Of a DNA stretch of 64,000 nt, positions 22,946 to 34,715 are shown in pieces (position 1 is the stretch's first letter; each line of letters starts with the position of its first letter). A program made the position numbers and the translations under genes. The notes under the pieces were generated by a model. That model was not told the DNA's origin. It made no database searches and saw only the letters and a list, made by a program, of their open reading frames with translations. Source of the DNA: Cryptomeria japonica (Eukaryota > Streptophyta > Pinopsida > Cupressales > Cupressaceae); the NCBI RefSeq assembly GCF_030272615.1, contig NC_081415.1, positions 369,589,667-369,653,666 of the forward strand, written 5' to 3'.

Positions 22946-24045
22946 CCCTTCTTCTTGTTTAAATAAATTAAGATTTATTTAAATAAAATTCAAAATTCAC
23001 ATGCACATTTAAATAAAAAAAAATTTAAAAATCCTTTTTATCCTCACCCACTTGCATTCTTCTACAATACTCACTTGCACACTTAAATTTTTTTTAAACC
23101 CTTCCAATCCTTTATAAATTAGCCTACTCCTCTTCTAAGTGTTTGCACATTCCTAACTAAGGGATTAGTGAATAGTCACTTCTCAAAAACATTTAAGGCT
23201 CTTACAAAGTCTTAAAGGCTTTCTCCCTTCAACAAGTTAACCCACAGGGGTCCTTGACCAAACTAACCCCCCTTTGACCCTTAGTTAGAGATTTTTTCTC
23301 TTACTCAACCATCTGTTTAACCCTCAAGTATCTTCAAGCATTTAATGCTTTGACTAAGGTAACCCTTTCACATTCATTTATCCATTGGATAAAGCCTTTA
23401 TCTAATAACCCAACCACATGAGGTTAACCATCATGTCTCTTCAAACATTTAATGCCTCTTCCCTCTCCTCTCAAGCCCTCTCATGATGTCACTTGTCACC
23501 ATTGCATTGGTGGAAGTTGCAAACATGGATTGAGGATCATGCCTCTCTCATGCAATCCTAGCCCTCCATAAGCCAGATCAATCTTGACCCTTCAATCAAC
23601 CATTTTGCCTATAAAAGGAACCCTCATCCTCAAGCAAAGGACAAACCATCTTTAACATTGTTATTATAGTTGGATAGGCATTTCTACTTAGCTTTCTCAT
23701 AGAAATTCCATTTATGCATTTACATAGCAATAAGAGTTCATTTTCAACCATTTAATCCTTTATTTGGCATCCATGGCTTCATGCTAAAATTGAGGGCTAC
23801 ACTCAAGCAAGCTTTTGGATCTTGGAGAGGAGAAGAACATGGGAGAGACATCAAAGAGAACAATGGGAGCATCTTAGGGAGTTTCCAACTCTTATTTTTC
23901 ATATGCTATGCTTCTATTGTTTGTTCTTTATCTCTTTTGGTATGCATTTGTAAGTTTTTAGTTCATTTGGTTTTGGTTTTGGTTGAGACTAACATATTGA
24001 CATTTGAGCTTTGGTTTTGATTGTCCCCTTTCATGTGCATCATTT

Positions 24046-24064
24046 TGGCGCTCACCGTGGGGCC
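24046..24064 (+). promoter_or_regulatory. Primer-binding site of element D
   Basis: TGGCGCTCACCGTGGGGCC follows the LTR end CATCA by three bases. It matches the TGGCGCCCACCGTGGGGC class of primer site that I recall from Tat-type gypsy elements of grasses. The priming tRNA is not assigned. Confidence 0.75.
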
Positions 24065-25495
24065 CATGTCCCATTCCATACTAACAAGTTAAAATTTTTA
24101 CTTAAATTTTTGAAACTTGCATATTTTCCATGCATAGGTCTCGGTTTAGTGCTTTTGTCATGCAATTTCGTGCTTTTGTTCAGAGTTTTGGAAAAATCCT
24201 ATTCTGGTGCAATTGTTCTACTTTAACGCTTCAGCCATTTCTTCTAGCACAACTATTTTGTTCTAGCACATTTGTCATTTATTTTAGCAAAAAATGTGGT
24301 GTTTTTAGCTTTTGTTCTCTTTTGGCACTTTTTTCCTCTATTTGAGTGCTTTTATTTCACCAGAATAGTGCTTTTGTGTCAAACAAAGAGCTAAAAATTG
24401 TAACCTCAAAGAAAATTTTAGGCTTTTGAGCCCACAATTTGGACTGACAATTTGAAGGTTTTCCAGGTGCTAACATTGTGTGCAGGTTCTAAAGGAGTAA
24501 GCTTAGTTTAATTTTACTTTTTGGTTACAAATTTTCATTTCTTATTACAAGCGAGTTAAGAAGAACTATAAAAAATTCTTTCTTTCTTGCAAAGCTAAAT
24601 AGAAACTCACATTTCATTTGGTGCAAGTTAAAAAGAATCCAACAATTCCTTTGGTGCAAGTAAAAAGAACTTCATTTTATTTCTTGCAAAGGATAAAAAG
24701 AACTACAAACAAACATTTCCTTTTTGCAAGTAGCTCACATTTCTATTTAAGTGCAAAATAAGAAGAAAAAGATACATTTTATTTTTCTTGTTACAAAGGG
24801 ATAAAAAGGACAAGCCATACTTCAGTTTTGCAAGGTAAAAAGAACAAGCCACCTTTCCATTTGCTACAAGGTTTATTTTCTTGCAAAGGTTTTCAAAATT
24901 CTCAACTCTATTTGTTGCAATTTTTGGCCTAAAAATAACACTTCATTTTTCTATCTTGGTTAAAAGGAACACCATGTTTGTTGGAGCAACATCTCCAAGT
25001 AGCAATTAGATCACATTGCAATTATGGGATAAAGGAACAAACCATATTTGCTTCATCTTGTGATAGGCCTATTCTTTCCCTTTAATTGGATGATTAAAAA
25101 GACAAAATCACTTTCAATTTTTGCATTTAAGATAAATCCATTAGCAGGCCTGCCCTCCTGAGAAGCCCATAATATCGATGAGAGGGGATTGAATTAAGTG
25201 GGGAATGACTAACGCTAAGTATTCCAACCCACTATAATCAAATGTGGATTGCAATGAAAATCACTTCCAATAGTAGTGTGCATTGATAGCCTTCCCCTAG
25301 TATCCTTGAGATATGTAAAGCCTTTGTTCTAAAGGTTGTGAAGCCTCTTGAGGGATTTTATCATTGAAGCACTGAATGAAAACCTTACTATGAACCTTAA
25401 GTATAGAGGCCAAGCTTATCTTGTTATCCAAACATTTGTAATATCATAGTGCAAGGGTGGGGAATAATCTGCCCCTAAGGCACTCACCATACATC
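24065..25495 (+). other. Element D leader, first part
   Basis: Non-coding. From about 24580 to 24960 it holds degenerate repeats of TTTGCAAGTAAAAAGAAC-like units spaced about 35-60 bp. It ends at the Copia-2 target site ACATC (25491-25495). Confidence 0.55.
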
Positions 25496-26575
25496 TGTTG
25501 GTATTATGGATGTGTTGCATTGATTTTGTCATTGATGTCAACACCTGTCAACACTTGTCAACACTTATCAACACTGGAGATCTTTGGTTATGTTCACTGA
25601 CATGTTCAGTGACTTATGCACAGTCACCAATATTTGGTTCACTGACAAGTTATATTGTTCACCGACACTGAGGATGATTTGTTATCATTTGGAGATTACT
25701 TGTTTATGTCAAAGACATGGTTTGGACACTTGGTTTTGGTGATTTAGTTATTGGTCTAATTGAGTTTACATGTTTTTTGTTATCAGCAAATAGGTCTAGG
25801 TTATGGACCGGCAAGCGTTATCTATTCCAGATCAGCACAACATGTTATGAAGATGATTTATTGATTACTTATTATTGTAAATGCATTAATCCGACATGAT
25901 GCATCACATATTGATTCATTTGTAATTGATTTAATTGTAATAATCTTAGTGAGACAACCTACACATTTGGTCTTAGGTTTTGGTATATATGTAAGATCTC
26001 ATTTGTGAGATTATGTAAGAGAGGGTGTGGAAAAGGATTGTAATAAGGTATATGCGAATATAAGCAGAGCTATACACACAGACACCATTTGAAGATTCAA
26101 GGAAGGTATGAAGAAGACAATCAAAGCTTAATCAGTACTGAATCCAGCATATGAAGATGTTATTTTTAGCAGTACATTATCATTGGATTTGACAATCCAA
26201 TTGTAGTTAGTGTGACTCTCGTTTTGTTATTGAGTAGTGAGCTCTAGGCAATTGGCCTTTCTACATGCAAAACCCATTTGTACACACATACTATCTGTAG
26301 TAGTATCATCTATTTGTGGGTAAGGTTTCCCATCATGGTTTTTCCCCTTACATGGTTTCCACGTACAAATATATGTGTTATGTGTTGTGGATGTTATTTG
26401 TCTTTCTATTTCATGCATTAAACTTTACCAGTACTGTTATTAATTGTTAAACTGTCAACCGACATTAAGTTTGGCTTATCGGTATTATGCATCAAGTTTG
26501 ATTGAGTTATATTTTTGTTTAAATTAATAGATAACTGATCCACCCCCCCCTCTCAGTTGCCTCTGAGTCCTAACA
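25496..26575 (+). repeat. Copia-2 5' LTR
   Basis: TG...CA ends (TGTTGGTATTATGG to GTCCTAACA). Near the start are four 10 bp tandem units TGTCAACACY (25536-25575). ACCGAC cores occur at 25661 and 26458. A poly-C patch followed by TCTCAG lies close to the 3' end (about 26541-26556). Confidence 0.96.
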
Positions 26576-26577
26576 AT

Positions 26578-26589
26578 TGGTATCAAAGC
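26578..26589 (+). promoter_or_regulatory. Copia-2 primer-binding site
   Basis: TGGTATCAAAGC, two bases after the LTR; one base from the initiator Met tRNA consensus TGGTATCAGAGC. Confidence 0.93.
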
Positions 26590-26632
26590 TAAGTCCTCTT
26601 TTTGCAAAATTTTAACAACTTGAGGAGATTCT

Positions 26633-27540
26633 ATGACAACTAACTATTTCAGGAAGGACAATCTGAAGCTTGATGGAACTAACTATGGTATATGGAAGAT
26701 CAGAATGGAGACACATTTTAATTGCATTGGTAGAGACATATGGGATGTTACAAAGAATGGCTATGTTGGTCCTACACAGAGTCAACCTAATCCACCTAAC
26801 TTTGCTAAAGATCGGGAGAATGATTGCAAAGCAAGAGAAGCACTTTTGAGCACATTGCCAGATCAGCAAATCATGGGATTATCATATCGACCTACTGCTA
26901 AAGCTATTTGAGATAAATTGGAGACACTGAATGAAGGTGATACCACTATCAAAATTGCAAAACTAGAATGCTTCCGGGTCAGGTATGAAAATCTGAAAAT
27001 GGAAGAAGATGAAAGGATTTTTGCTTTTATGGAAAGAGTCGATGAAATTGTTTTGGGTATAGAATGTTGTGGAGGATCCTTAAGTGAAGATGAGATTGTT
27101 TCTAAAGTTGTAAGAGAATTGACACCAGCATACAAAATGAAAGTAACTACTATTAATGAATTGAGAACAATGCCTAATACATCAGTATCTAGAGATACCT
27201 TGGTTGGAAAACTTTCAGCTTTTGAACTTGAGGAATTTGGTCTTGTTGCAACAATTAAGATAGATTTAGCTTTCAAGGCATCATCATCTATAGCATCATC
27301 ATCATCATCTGAGAAATCTGATTGGAAATCACTTTATGCAAGAGAACTTGAAGAGCTTGAAGCACTATTTGCAAGAAAAATGCCTAAAGGTCCAGTTTGA
27401 AGTAAGTATGAAGGTAAAGCACCATTTAAATGTTTTAACTGCAATAAAATTGGTCATATGGCATCTAGGTGTCCTAATAGATGTGCAAGATTGAAAGAAG
27501 AAGCTAAAAGAACATATAAGCCTAACCCTGAATATCAGAG
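26633..27540 (+). pseudogene. Copia-2 gag
   Basis: It starts at ATG 26633. The N-terminal DUF4219/UBN2 gag features are LDGTNYGIWKIRMETHF and LSTLPDQQIMGL. A TGA lies at about 26909, and the frame then continues (LECFRVRYENLKMEEDERI, SKVVRELTPAYKMKV). A Ser-rich stretch precedes the intact zinc knuckle CFNCNKIGHMASRCP (about 27430-27475). Two stops (26909, 27398) are the only interruptions. It would package the RNA in the particle. Confidence 0.92.
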
Positions 27541-28245
27541 ATACAAATTTAAGAAGAATAAAGACAAATCATGTTACTATGTTGATGAAGGAGTTATTGA
27601 TGATTCTGATGAGGAACTGACAAACAATGGATGTGCTTTTGTTGCTATAATAGAAGATCAATTGACACCTACTATACAATTGGTAGAGAAGACCCTGACA
27701 ACTAAAATTAAAGAAAAGGATGAATGGATCATTGATTCCAGATGTTCACATCATATGACTGGTGATAAAAGTAAATTCTTGACCTTTCAAGAATACAATG
27801 GAGGTCTAGTAAGATTTGGAGATGATAAAGCTTGTTTGATCAGAGGAAAATGCACTATATCTTTTGATGGTAAGCACAATAATGACAAAGTTTATTATGT
27901 TGAAGGTTTGAAGCATAATATTTTGAGTGTTGGTCAATTAGTTGAAAAGGGATTTCATTTACAATTCAAGAATGGTAAATGCAAAATCATGAATAGAACT
28001 GGTTTGGAAATTGCAACCAGTAATCAGACTAGAGGTAATATCTTTCACATGAATAACAATGAGAAGACATGCTTGATTGCACATATTTATTAATGTTGGT
28101 TATGGCATAAAAGACTTTGTCATGTGAATTTTGGTTGCATTGTGAAGATCAATACTACTAATTACCTAAGATTGTAAAACCTCACAATCTGGTATGTAAG
28201 AAATGTCAATTTGGAAAGCAAGTTAGAGAAACTTTTAAGAGTATT
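27541..28245 (+). pseudogene. Copia-2 protease and GAG-pre-integrase region
   Basis: The protease box WIIDSRCSHHMTGD (about 27725-27766) has DSR in place of the catalytic DSG, so Gly is lost. It continues with VYYVEGLKHNILSVGQL and LWHKRLCHVNFG, the His/Cys-bearing GAG-pre-integrase segment. A TAA stop (28091) and frame changes follow toward integrase. Confidence 0.9.
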
Positions 28246-28900
28246 CCAGAGAAATCCAATAATGTTCTTGATTTAATTCATATTGATTTATGTGGTCCAA
28301 TAAGAACTAGAAGTTTACAAGGAGATAGATATTTTATGCTAATCATTGATGATTATTCTAGAATGTGTTGGGTTACTTTTCTCAGGGAGAAATCAGAAGC
28401 TTTTGGGAAATTCAAATTATTCAAGGTAATGGTAGAGAATGAAACCGGTAAGAAAATCAAATGTTTGAGATCAGATCAAGGAGGTGAATTCACATCTAAG
28501 TAATTTAATACATTCTGTGAAGTGAATGGAATCAGAAGATCGTTATCACCACCTCGGACACCCTAGCAAAATATAGTTGTGGAAAGGAAGAACAAAACTA
28601 TTTTGGATGCAGCTAGAAGCATGATATCAAAAGAAAACCTACCTCATGTGTATTGGAGAGAAGCAACCAATATAGCGGTTTATACATTCAACAGAGTTCA
28701 CATCAAAGGTGAAACTGATAAGACCCCTCATGAACTATGGTTTGGTAATACTCCCTCTTAAATATTTCAAAATATTAGGAAGCAAGTGTTATATTAGGAG
28801 AGATGATTATATTGGTAAATTTGATCCTAGAAGTGATGAAGGAATATTTCTTGGTTATTCATCTAAGAGAAAGGCATATAGATGTTTTAATAAGAGATTG
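28246..28900 (+). pseudogene. Copia-2 integrase
   Basis: The core has HIDLCGPI, LIIDDYSRM, LRSDQGGEF and VVERKNKT, so the D-D-E residues are all present. Stops occur at 28501 and 28564, and the frame shifts to 28579-28761 and back to 28709 onward at DKTPHELWFGNTP. The C-terminal FLGYSSKRKAYRCFNK motif is kept. It is defective only through stops and frame changes. Confidence 0.9.
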
Positions 28901-30170
28901 CAGAAAATCATTGAGAGTGCAAATGTGAAGATTGATGAACAGTTTAGAGGTAATTCAAGGTCCATAGATTCTGAACCAATAGTTGAGATAATCACAAATG
29001 AACCTACACTGAGTACACCAGTACAGAATATTGATCTAGTCACATCGACATCATCTGAGAATTCCACAGTGACTGAAGAACAACAACAAGTGAATACACC
29101 CAGGTATGCAAGATTGAATCACTCTGAAAGTCAGATAATTGGGAATAAGTATCAAGATGTTATGAATAGAGGAAGATTGGTAGATGAAGAGGTATGTCTA
29201 ATTTCTCAAATTGAACCAGCATCAGTTAATGAGGCATGTGAAGATAAACATTGGATTAAAGCTATGGAAGATGAATTGGAACAAATTGAAAAGAATAACA
29301 CATGGACATTGGTTCCCTAGCCTAAAAACAAAAATGTAATTGGAACTAAATGGGTATTCAAAAATAAACTTAATGAAGATAGTAAGGTAATCAGAAAAAA
29401 AGAAAGATTAGTGTGTAAGGGATATTCACAGAAAAAGAGAATTGATTACAATGAAACCTTTGCACCGGTAGATAGAATTGAGGCAGTCAGACTATTCTTA
29501 GCTTTTGCAGCACACAAGAACTATAAAGTATATCAAATGGATGTTAAATATGCATTTCTGAATGGTGATCTTAAAGAGGAAGTTTACATTGAACAACTTG
29601 ATGGATTTTATTTGATAGATGACAACGATATGGTTTGTAGGTTAAGGAAAGCTTTATATGGATTAAAGAAAGCTCCTAGAGCTTGGTATGCTAGATTGGA
29701 CAAATATCTTTTGAAGCTTGGTTACACTAAAGGTAATGCTGACAACAACTTATATTACAAAGTGACTAATGATGACATCTTGGTTATTGAAGTTTTAATT
29801 GATGATATAATTTTTGGAGGAGAAGATGAATTGTGTAAAGACTATTCTAATAAGATGCAGGAAGAATTTGAAATGTCTATGATTGGGGAGATAAAATTCT
29901 TTTTAGGATTGTAGATTTCACAGATTGATAAAGATATATTCATATGTCAATCTAAGTACTTGAAGGAACTACTAAAGAAATTTGGTATGGAAAACTCTAA
30001 ACTGGCAAGTACTCCTATGACTACAACTGATAAACTATCATTGAAGGATGAATCAACACCTATTAATCTAACAAGATATAAATCTATGATTGGAGGTTTA
30101 ATGTATTTGACACAAATAAGACCTAATATTATGAATACAGTATGTATTGTTTTAAGATTTTAGAGTAATC
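28901..30170 (+). pseudogene. Copia-2 reverse transcriptase
   Basis: An acidic Ser/Thr-rich linker (28920-29190) leads to RT. The motifs are WTLVP[15 protein letters not shown] (TAG at 29318), YSQKKRIDYNETFAPV, YQMDVKYAFLNGDLKEEVY, LYGLKKAPRAWYARL, and the catalytic VLIDDIIFGG, where the usual YVDD has become LIDD. Then come FLGL-stop-ISQIDKDIFICQ, LLKKFGMENSKLASTPM and YKSMIGGLMYLTQIRPN. Only stops break it. Confidence 0.93.
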
Positions 30171-30748
30171 CTAAGGAAAATCATGAATTAGCAGTGAAAA
30201 GGATTTTCCGGTATCTACAAGGCACAACAAATCTTGGTTTATGGTATCGTAAAGATGAAAATTTTGATTTATGTGCATACAGAAATGCAAATTGGGAAGG
30301 AGATGTAGATGATAGAAAGAGAACCATTGGCAGAGCATTCTTTCTTGGTAGCAGATTGATTTCATGGTTGAGCAAGAAACAAAGTTGTACATCATTATCA
30401 AAAATAAAATCAGAATATGTTGCAGCAGCAACTAATTGTACTCAGGTATTATGGATTAAGCAAATGTTTAAGGACATAAAGGTAAAATGCAAAGAACCTA
30501 TAATCATTTACTATGATAATATGGAAGCAATAGATATATCAAAGTGTCCAGTATTTCACTCTAAAACTAAACATGTTTCTATCAAATTCAATTTTTTGAA
30601 AGAGAATGTACAAGCAAAAGAAGTGAAATTGGTTTATGTGAATACTAAAGAGCAGATTACAGATATCTTTACTAAGCCTTTGCCTAAGGAAACTTTTGAA
30701 TATCTCAGAGAGTATCTTGGGGTAATACCCTCACCGGTAGAAACTTAG
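30171..30748 (+). pseudogene. Copia-2 RNase H
   Basis: Open for 184 codons from 30194. It contains KRIFRYLQGTTNLGLWY, the catalytic box AYRNANWEGD in place of the usual DADWAGD (both Asp changed), SRLISWLSKKQSC, IKSEYVAAATNCTQVLW, YYDNMEAIDISK, HSKTKHVSIKF and TKPLPKETFEYLREYLGV. Its stop at 30746 ends the polyprotein. Confidence 0.93.
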
Positions 30749-31118
30749 ACAATTGAAGAATGGCATCAGACCAACAGGAATTAAACAGAGAAATCTTTTT
30801 CCGGCTTTGATGAAGGAGAGCTACTTCTCAGGGGGAGTACTTGGTTATAACAATTGGTATTTGTAATAAGTTCTATGAACTGATTGTATTTGGTTTTTGT
30901 ATTGCTTTGGCATTTGATGTCAAAGGGGGAGAGATATCTATGGAAAAACACATTATCTTTTGGGGAGAGATTATTCCCAAGGGGAGTAATATTATGTATT
31001 TTGATTTCTGGTAATTGATCTCTTCGGGAGATTGTTGGTTTTTGGTTTTTGGAATTACTGCTTTGGCACTTAGATGGTTTTTCCATCTTGTGTTGCCATC
31101 AATGCCAAAGGGGGAGAT
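30749..31118 (+). promoter_or_regulatory. Copia-2 3' UTR with several polypurine-like tracts
   Basis: Five G-rich purine tracts occur: AGGGGGAG at about 30830, AAAGGGGGAGAGA at about 30924, GGGGAGAGA at about 30962, AAGGGGAG at about 30979, and the true tract AAAGGGGGAGAT directly before the LTR (about 31107-31118). No gene is seen. Confidence 0.8.
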
Positions 31119-33351
31119 TGTTGGTATTATGGATGTGTTGCATTGGTTTTGTCATTGATGTCAACACCTGTCAACACTTGTCAACACTTATCAGCACTGG
31201 AGATCTTTGGTTATGTTCACCGACATGTTCAATGACTTATTCACAGTCATCGGTATTTGGTTCACCGGTAGGTTATATTGTTCACCGACACTGAGGATGA
31301 TCTATTATCAACTAGAGATTACTTGGTTATGTCAAAGACATGGTTTGGACACTTGGTTTTGGTGATTTGGTTATTGGTCTAATCGAGTTTGCATGTTTGT
31401 TGTTACCGACAAATAGGTCTAGGTTATGGACTGACAAGCATTATCTATTCCAGATCAGCATAAAACATTATGGAGATGATTTATTGATTGGTTATTATTG
31501 TAAATGCATTAAGTCAACATGATGCATCACATATTGATTCATTTGTAATTGATTTAATTGTAATAATCTTAGTGAGCCGACCTACACATTTGGTCTTAGC
31601 TTTTGGTATATATGTAAGATCTCATTTGTGATATTATGTAAGAGAAGGTGTGGAAAAGGATTGTAATAAAGTATATGTGAATATAAGCAGAGCTATACAT
31701 GCAGACACCATTTGAAGATTCAAGGAAGGTATGAAGAAGACAATCAGAGCTTAACCAGTACTGAATCCAACATATGAAGATGCTATTTTGAGTAGTACAT
31801 TATCATTGGATTTGACCATCCAATTGTAGTCAGTGTGACTCTCATTTTGTGATTGAGTGGTGAGCTCTAGACAGTTGGCCTTTCTGCATGTACAGACCCC
31901 ATTTGTACACATATATTATCTGTAGTAGTATCATCTGATTGTGGGTAAGGTTTCCCACTATGGTTTTTCCCCTCAGAGGGTTTCCATGTACAAATATTTA
32001 TGTTATGTATTGTGGATGTTATTTATCTTTCCATTTCATGCATTAAACTTTACCGGTCTTGTTCTTAACTGTTAAACTGTCAACCGACATTAAGTTTGGC
32101 TTACCAGTATTATGCATCAAGTTTGATTAAGTTATATTTGTTGGCTTTTTTTATGTTTATGATGTGATTACCATTGATGGACACACACTTGCATTGTGAT
32201 CTCCTTTATATGTATGAGCTTAAGCTCAACTGGAATATGTTGCAACTGGTATGTTGTATTATAGTCGTTAGACTATTGGTGTTTTGCAGATTGTGGTTAT
32301 CGGTCTGAAGCGGCATGTCAACCCCAAGTGGTTCATGGATCCCAAGTGGTATGAGGGATTAAAGTGGCATAACACATTATTTCCCAATCTTCATTTTGTC
32401 AAACCGGAAACTGGCATTTTGCTTGAACCGGTATTTTGTATGAACTGGTAATACTCTGTGATGAGTTACCAACCGACATTTTGTGATGAGTTACCATCCA
32501 CCGATTGTTTGACGGTGCCGACACTTTAATGGTTCTTTTTGTGTCATGTTACCAAATATGTCTAGATGCATTGAACTTAGGAAATTGTATTGTAATCCTA
32601 TTGGACCGACATGAAATAAGATTCCTTTATAAGGACATCATGTCTAGGGTTTTAGGTTGTTGCTGTTGGTGAAGTTGATATTGTTGCTAGGGTTTAAGGT
32701 GGTTGATGAGTCAGAGAGAGTATGAATGTGTAGAAGACTAAAGTAATGCTGGAATGCATTAGGAATGAGCTATCAAGGATCTAATCAAGCAATCTGTGCT
32801 ATTTGCTAGATCACTCACTTGTTGATTACTCACATCTTCAACAAGTTTGTAGCCCTTAACTGGGTAGGCTCAAAAGCCTTTTGTAAATCCTCTAACAAGG
32901 TGGTTCACATCTGTGGATCTAAAGTCCTCTAGCAAGGTAGTCTTTAATCGAACTTATCTCCTAACAGAGATTGAGATTCCTAATAGGGTCTGTTCTGGTA
33001 AAGAACATTGTAAGACCTTAACTGGTCTGGTTCCTATTCTGTAGATAGTTACTTGTGAGTTCCATCTCACCATGGTTTTTCCCATTTGGGTTTCCACATC
33101 AAAATCTCTTATGTTATGGTGTTTGTGCTTTTGTGGGTGAATGCATTATTTGCTATTTGGTTTGCATGTGTGCTAACCAGTTCGTCTGCTAAATTGTTTT
33201 ACCGATTTACTGTTAGTCTTGCAAAGTGTTTAAGTGCAAAGATTTTTGGCATACTAATTCACCCCCCCCTCTTAGTATTCATCAATATTTGGGTTGAAAT
33301 TAATAGAAAAATGATTCACCCCCCCCTCTCAATTGCCTCCAGGTCCTAACA
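31119..33351 (+). repeat. Copia-2 3' LTR, split by a solo LTR
   Basis: The LTR parts are 31119-32138 and 33290-33351. They rejoin at ATATT into a sequence collinear with the 5' LTR. The right end TCCTAACA is followed by the target duplication ACATC. Confidence 0.95.
32139..33284 (+). mobile_element. Solo LTR A (1146 bp, TSD ATATT)
   Basis: TGTTGGC...ATTCATCA with identical 5 bp flanks ATATT (32134-32138 and 33285-33289) inside the Copia-2 3' LTR. No internal region remains, so it is a solo LTR left by recombination. It is the same family as solo LTR B at 37383-38498 (shared TCTCACCATGGTTTTTCCCA-like segment). The poly-C patch before its end suggests a copia origin. Confidence 0.93.
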
Positions 33352-33356
33352 ACATC

Positions 33357-34697
33357 TCCTAAGAAATGATCCAATTGAGGAGCAATTCTCCTTAGTTCAA
33401 CTTCTAGAAAAAGGCAAAAAAGTGGGCTCACCCTTAGGTGTGACAAGGTTGTTTGAGCTGAAGGAGTATCAGGATGTGGGATATGATAGTATGAATGACC
33501 TTTTTAATAATAGAAGAGTCTGACTGATTTTTATTTTTATTTTTCAAAATTGGTGAAAAACAAAGAGGATTTGAAAAGATCCTAGAACATACACATTTCA
33601 TCAGATTCAATTTAAAGTTACCAAGAAGAGAAGTGTTTATGTTCTTGATGTGTCTTCTTATAAAAATAAAACATTCAAAACAAGTTCATATCCTCAACTA
33701 ATCAAAACAAATCACAACAAATTTTTCTAAGGCGTCATCTCATCAAGTCCCTCAAACATAGCAAGAAGTCTATTCACCACAGATTCCAAACCAAGAAACC
33801 TAGCCAAAAAGAGATCTTAAAGAAGAGAAAATTTCTCTACATACACTGCAAACTCTTGTTCAAACGTGAAAGCTACCTTCACCATTTTCATGATTATCTA
33901 CATGGTAATGAAAATGAGTTTGATGAGGAATCTTTGAAAACTTGTTCCTTTCAACAAAGATCCACATTGTCTCAATCTCTCAATAAAAGTGGGCAAATCT
34001 CACTGTCATATCTACCTTAACAAGAAATCACCTATTAAGTCATTTTCCCATCTAGGGTAATCTTTCATCAACTCATCTTCTTTCAAAAATGCATTCCTCC
34101 ATCATACATTCCATAACCTGCAATCCCCTATTAGAGATTCCAAGATTCCACATTTCCTCTTCTTTGTCATTTTCTTGAGTCATTCAAAACACACATATTC
34201 CACATTTTACACTCAAAACATTCAAAATCAATCATCAAACTCATAATTCCATAGTTTATATTCACTCCAAAAAACTCAAAATAAAAACACCAAAATTCCA
34301 TTCAACTCTCACAACAAAGAGGTCTTGTCCTTAGTTCTTTCAGATATTGCTCATCACACCAACAACAAATACTCTCTAAGTGTGTGTCTCCATCTAGGAT
34401 CAATAATCCTAAGGGGTTACTAAGCATCATAAATAGGTTAAAATTAGCTTTTGATTGCATCCTCTCATAATTAGGTAGCTTGAAAACACAAACCTTGCTA
34501 CACCTCATCTCACAAGTGTTGAACACAAAGCAAGCAACCCCAAAGTGGAATTTGTTAACATCCAACCTCTTGGTGAAAGAGATCACTCATCCACAAACAT
34601 TTCAACTCAATCATCACCATTGTCAAATCTTGGAACTATAAGAAGGGATCAACCACCCACTTTTCACTTATTTCATTTCCAAAACACCAACTTCAAC
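33357..34697 (+). other. Element D leader, second part
   Basis: Non-coding sequence continuing from 25495 once Copia-2 is removed, and ending at the gag ATG. The minus-strand ORF at 34302-34586 has no recognisable features and is not called. Confidence 0.6.
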
Positions 34698-34715
34698 ATG
34701 GTTGAGACTAGGTCT
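34698..34715 (+). pseudogene. Element D gag, first six codons (rest at 55450)
   Basis: ATG 34698 begins MVETRS. This lies directly against the giant gypsy insertion, and the same frame resumes after the GGTCT duplication at 55445-55449. It is the N-terminus of the gag continued at 55450-57370. Confidence 0.7.

Larger units (their letters stand above)
22154..24042 (+). repeat. Putative 5' LTR of element D
   Basis: The right end (GTGCATCA) abuts the primer site. The left end at TGTACACAAATG is a guess because no second LTR copy is seen. The body is AT-rich and carries two tandem arrays (22483-22629 and 22775-22945) and a run of about 17 C near 22620. The short plus ORFs at 23781-24345 are not convincing genes. 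Confidence 0.45.
25496..33351 (+). mobile_element. Copia-2: complete Ty1/copia retrotransposon
   Basis: The 5' LTR is 25496-26575 (1080 bp). The 3' LTR is 31119-33351 (1082 bp after removing a nested solo LTR and its 5 bp duplication). It is flanked by ACATC on both sides (25491-25495, 33352-33356). The primer site is at 26578-26589 and the polypurine tract at about 31105-31118. One gag-pol frame (26633-30748) carries the copia domain order with several stops and a short frame excursion in integrase. It inserted in the leader of element D. Confidence 0.96.

Noticed and set aside
22154-24042. Pairing 62734-64000 with this segment as LTRs of one element
   Set aside because: No shared sequence seen by eye over the first several hundred bases.
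23781-24345. Three overlapping plus ORFs near the element D primer site
   Set aside because: Short, hydrophobic, overlapping in different frames, within LTR and leader sequence; no family features.
34302-34586. Minus-strand 94-codon ORF
   Set aside because: Lies in the element D leader, antisense to it, with no motif or second copy.
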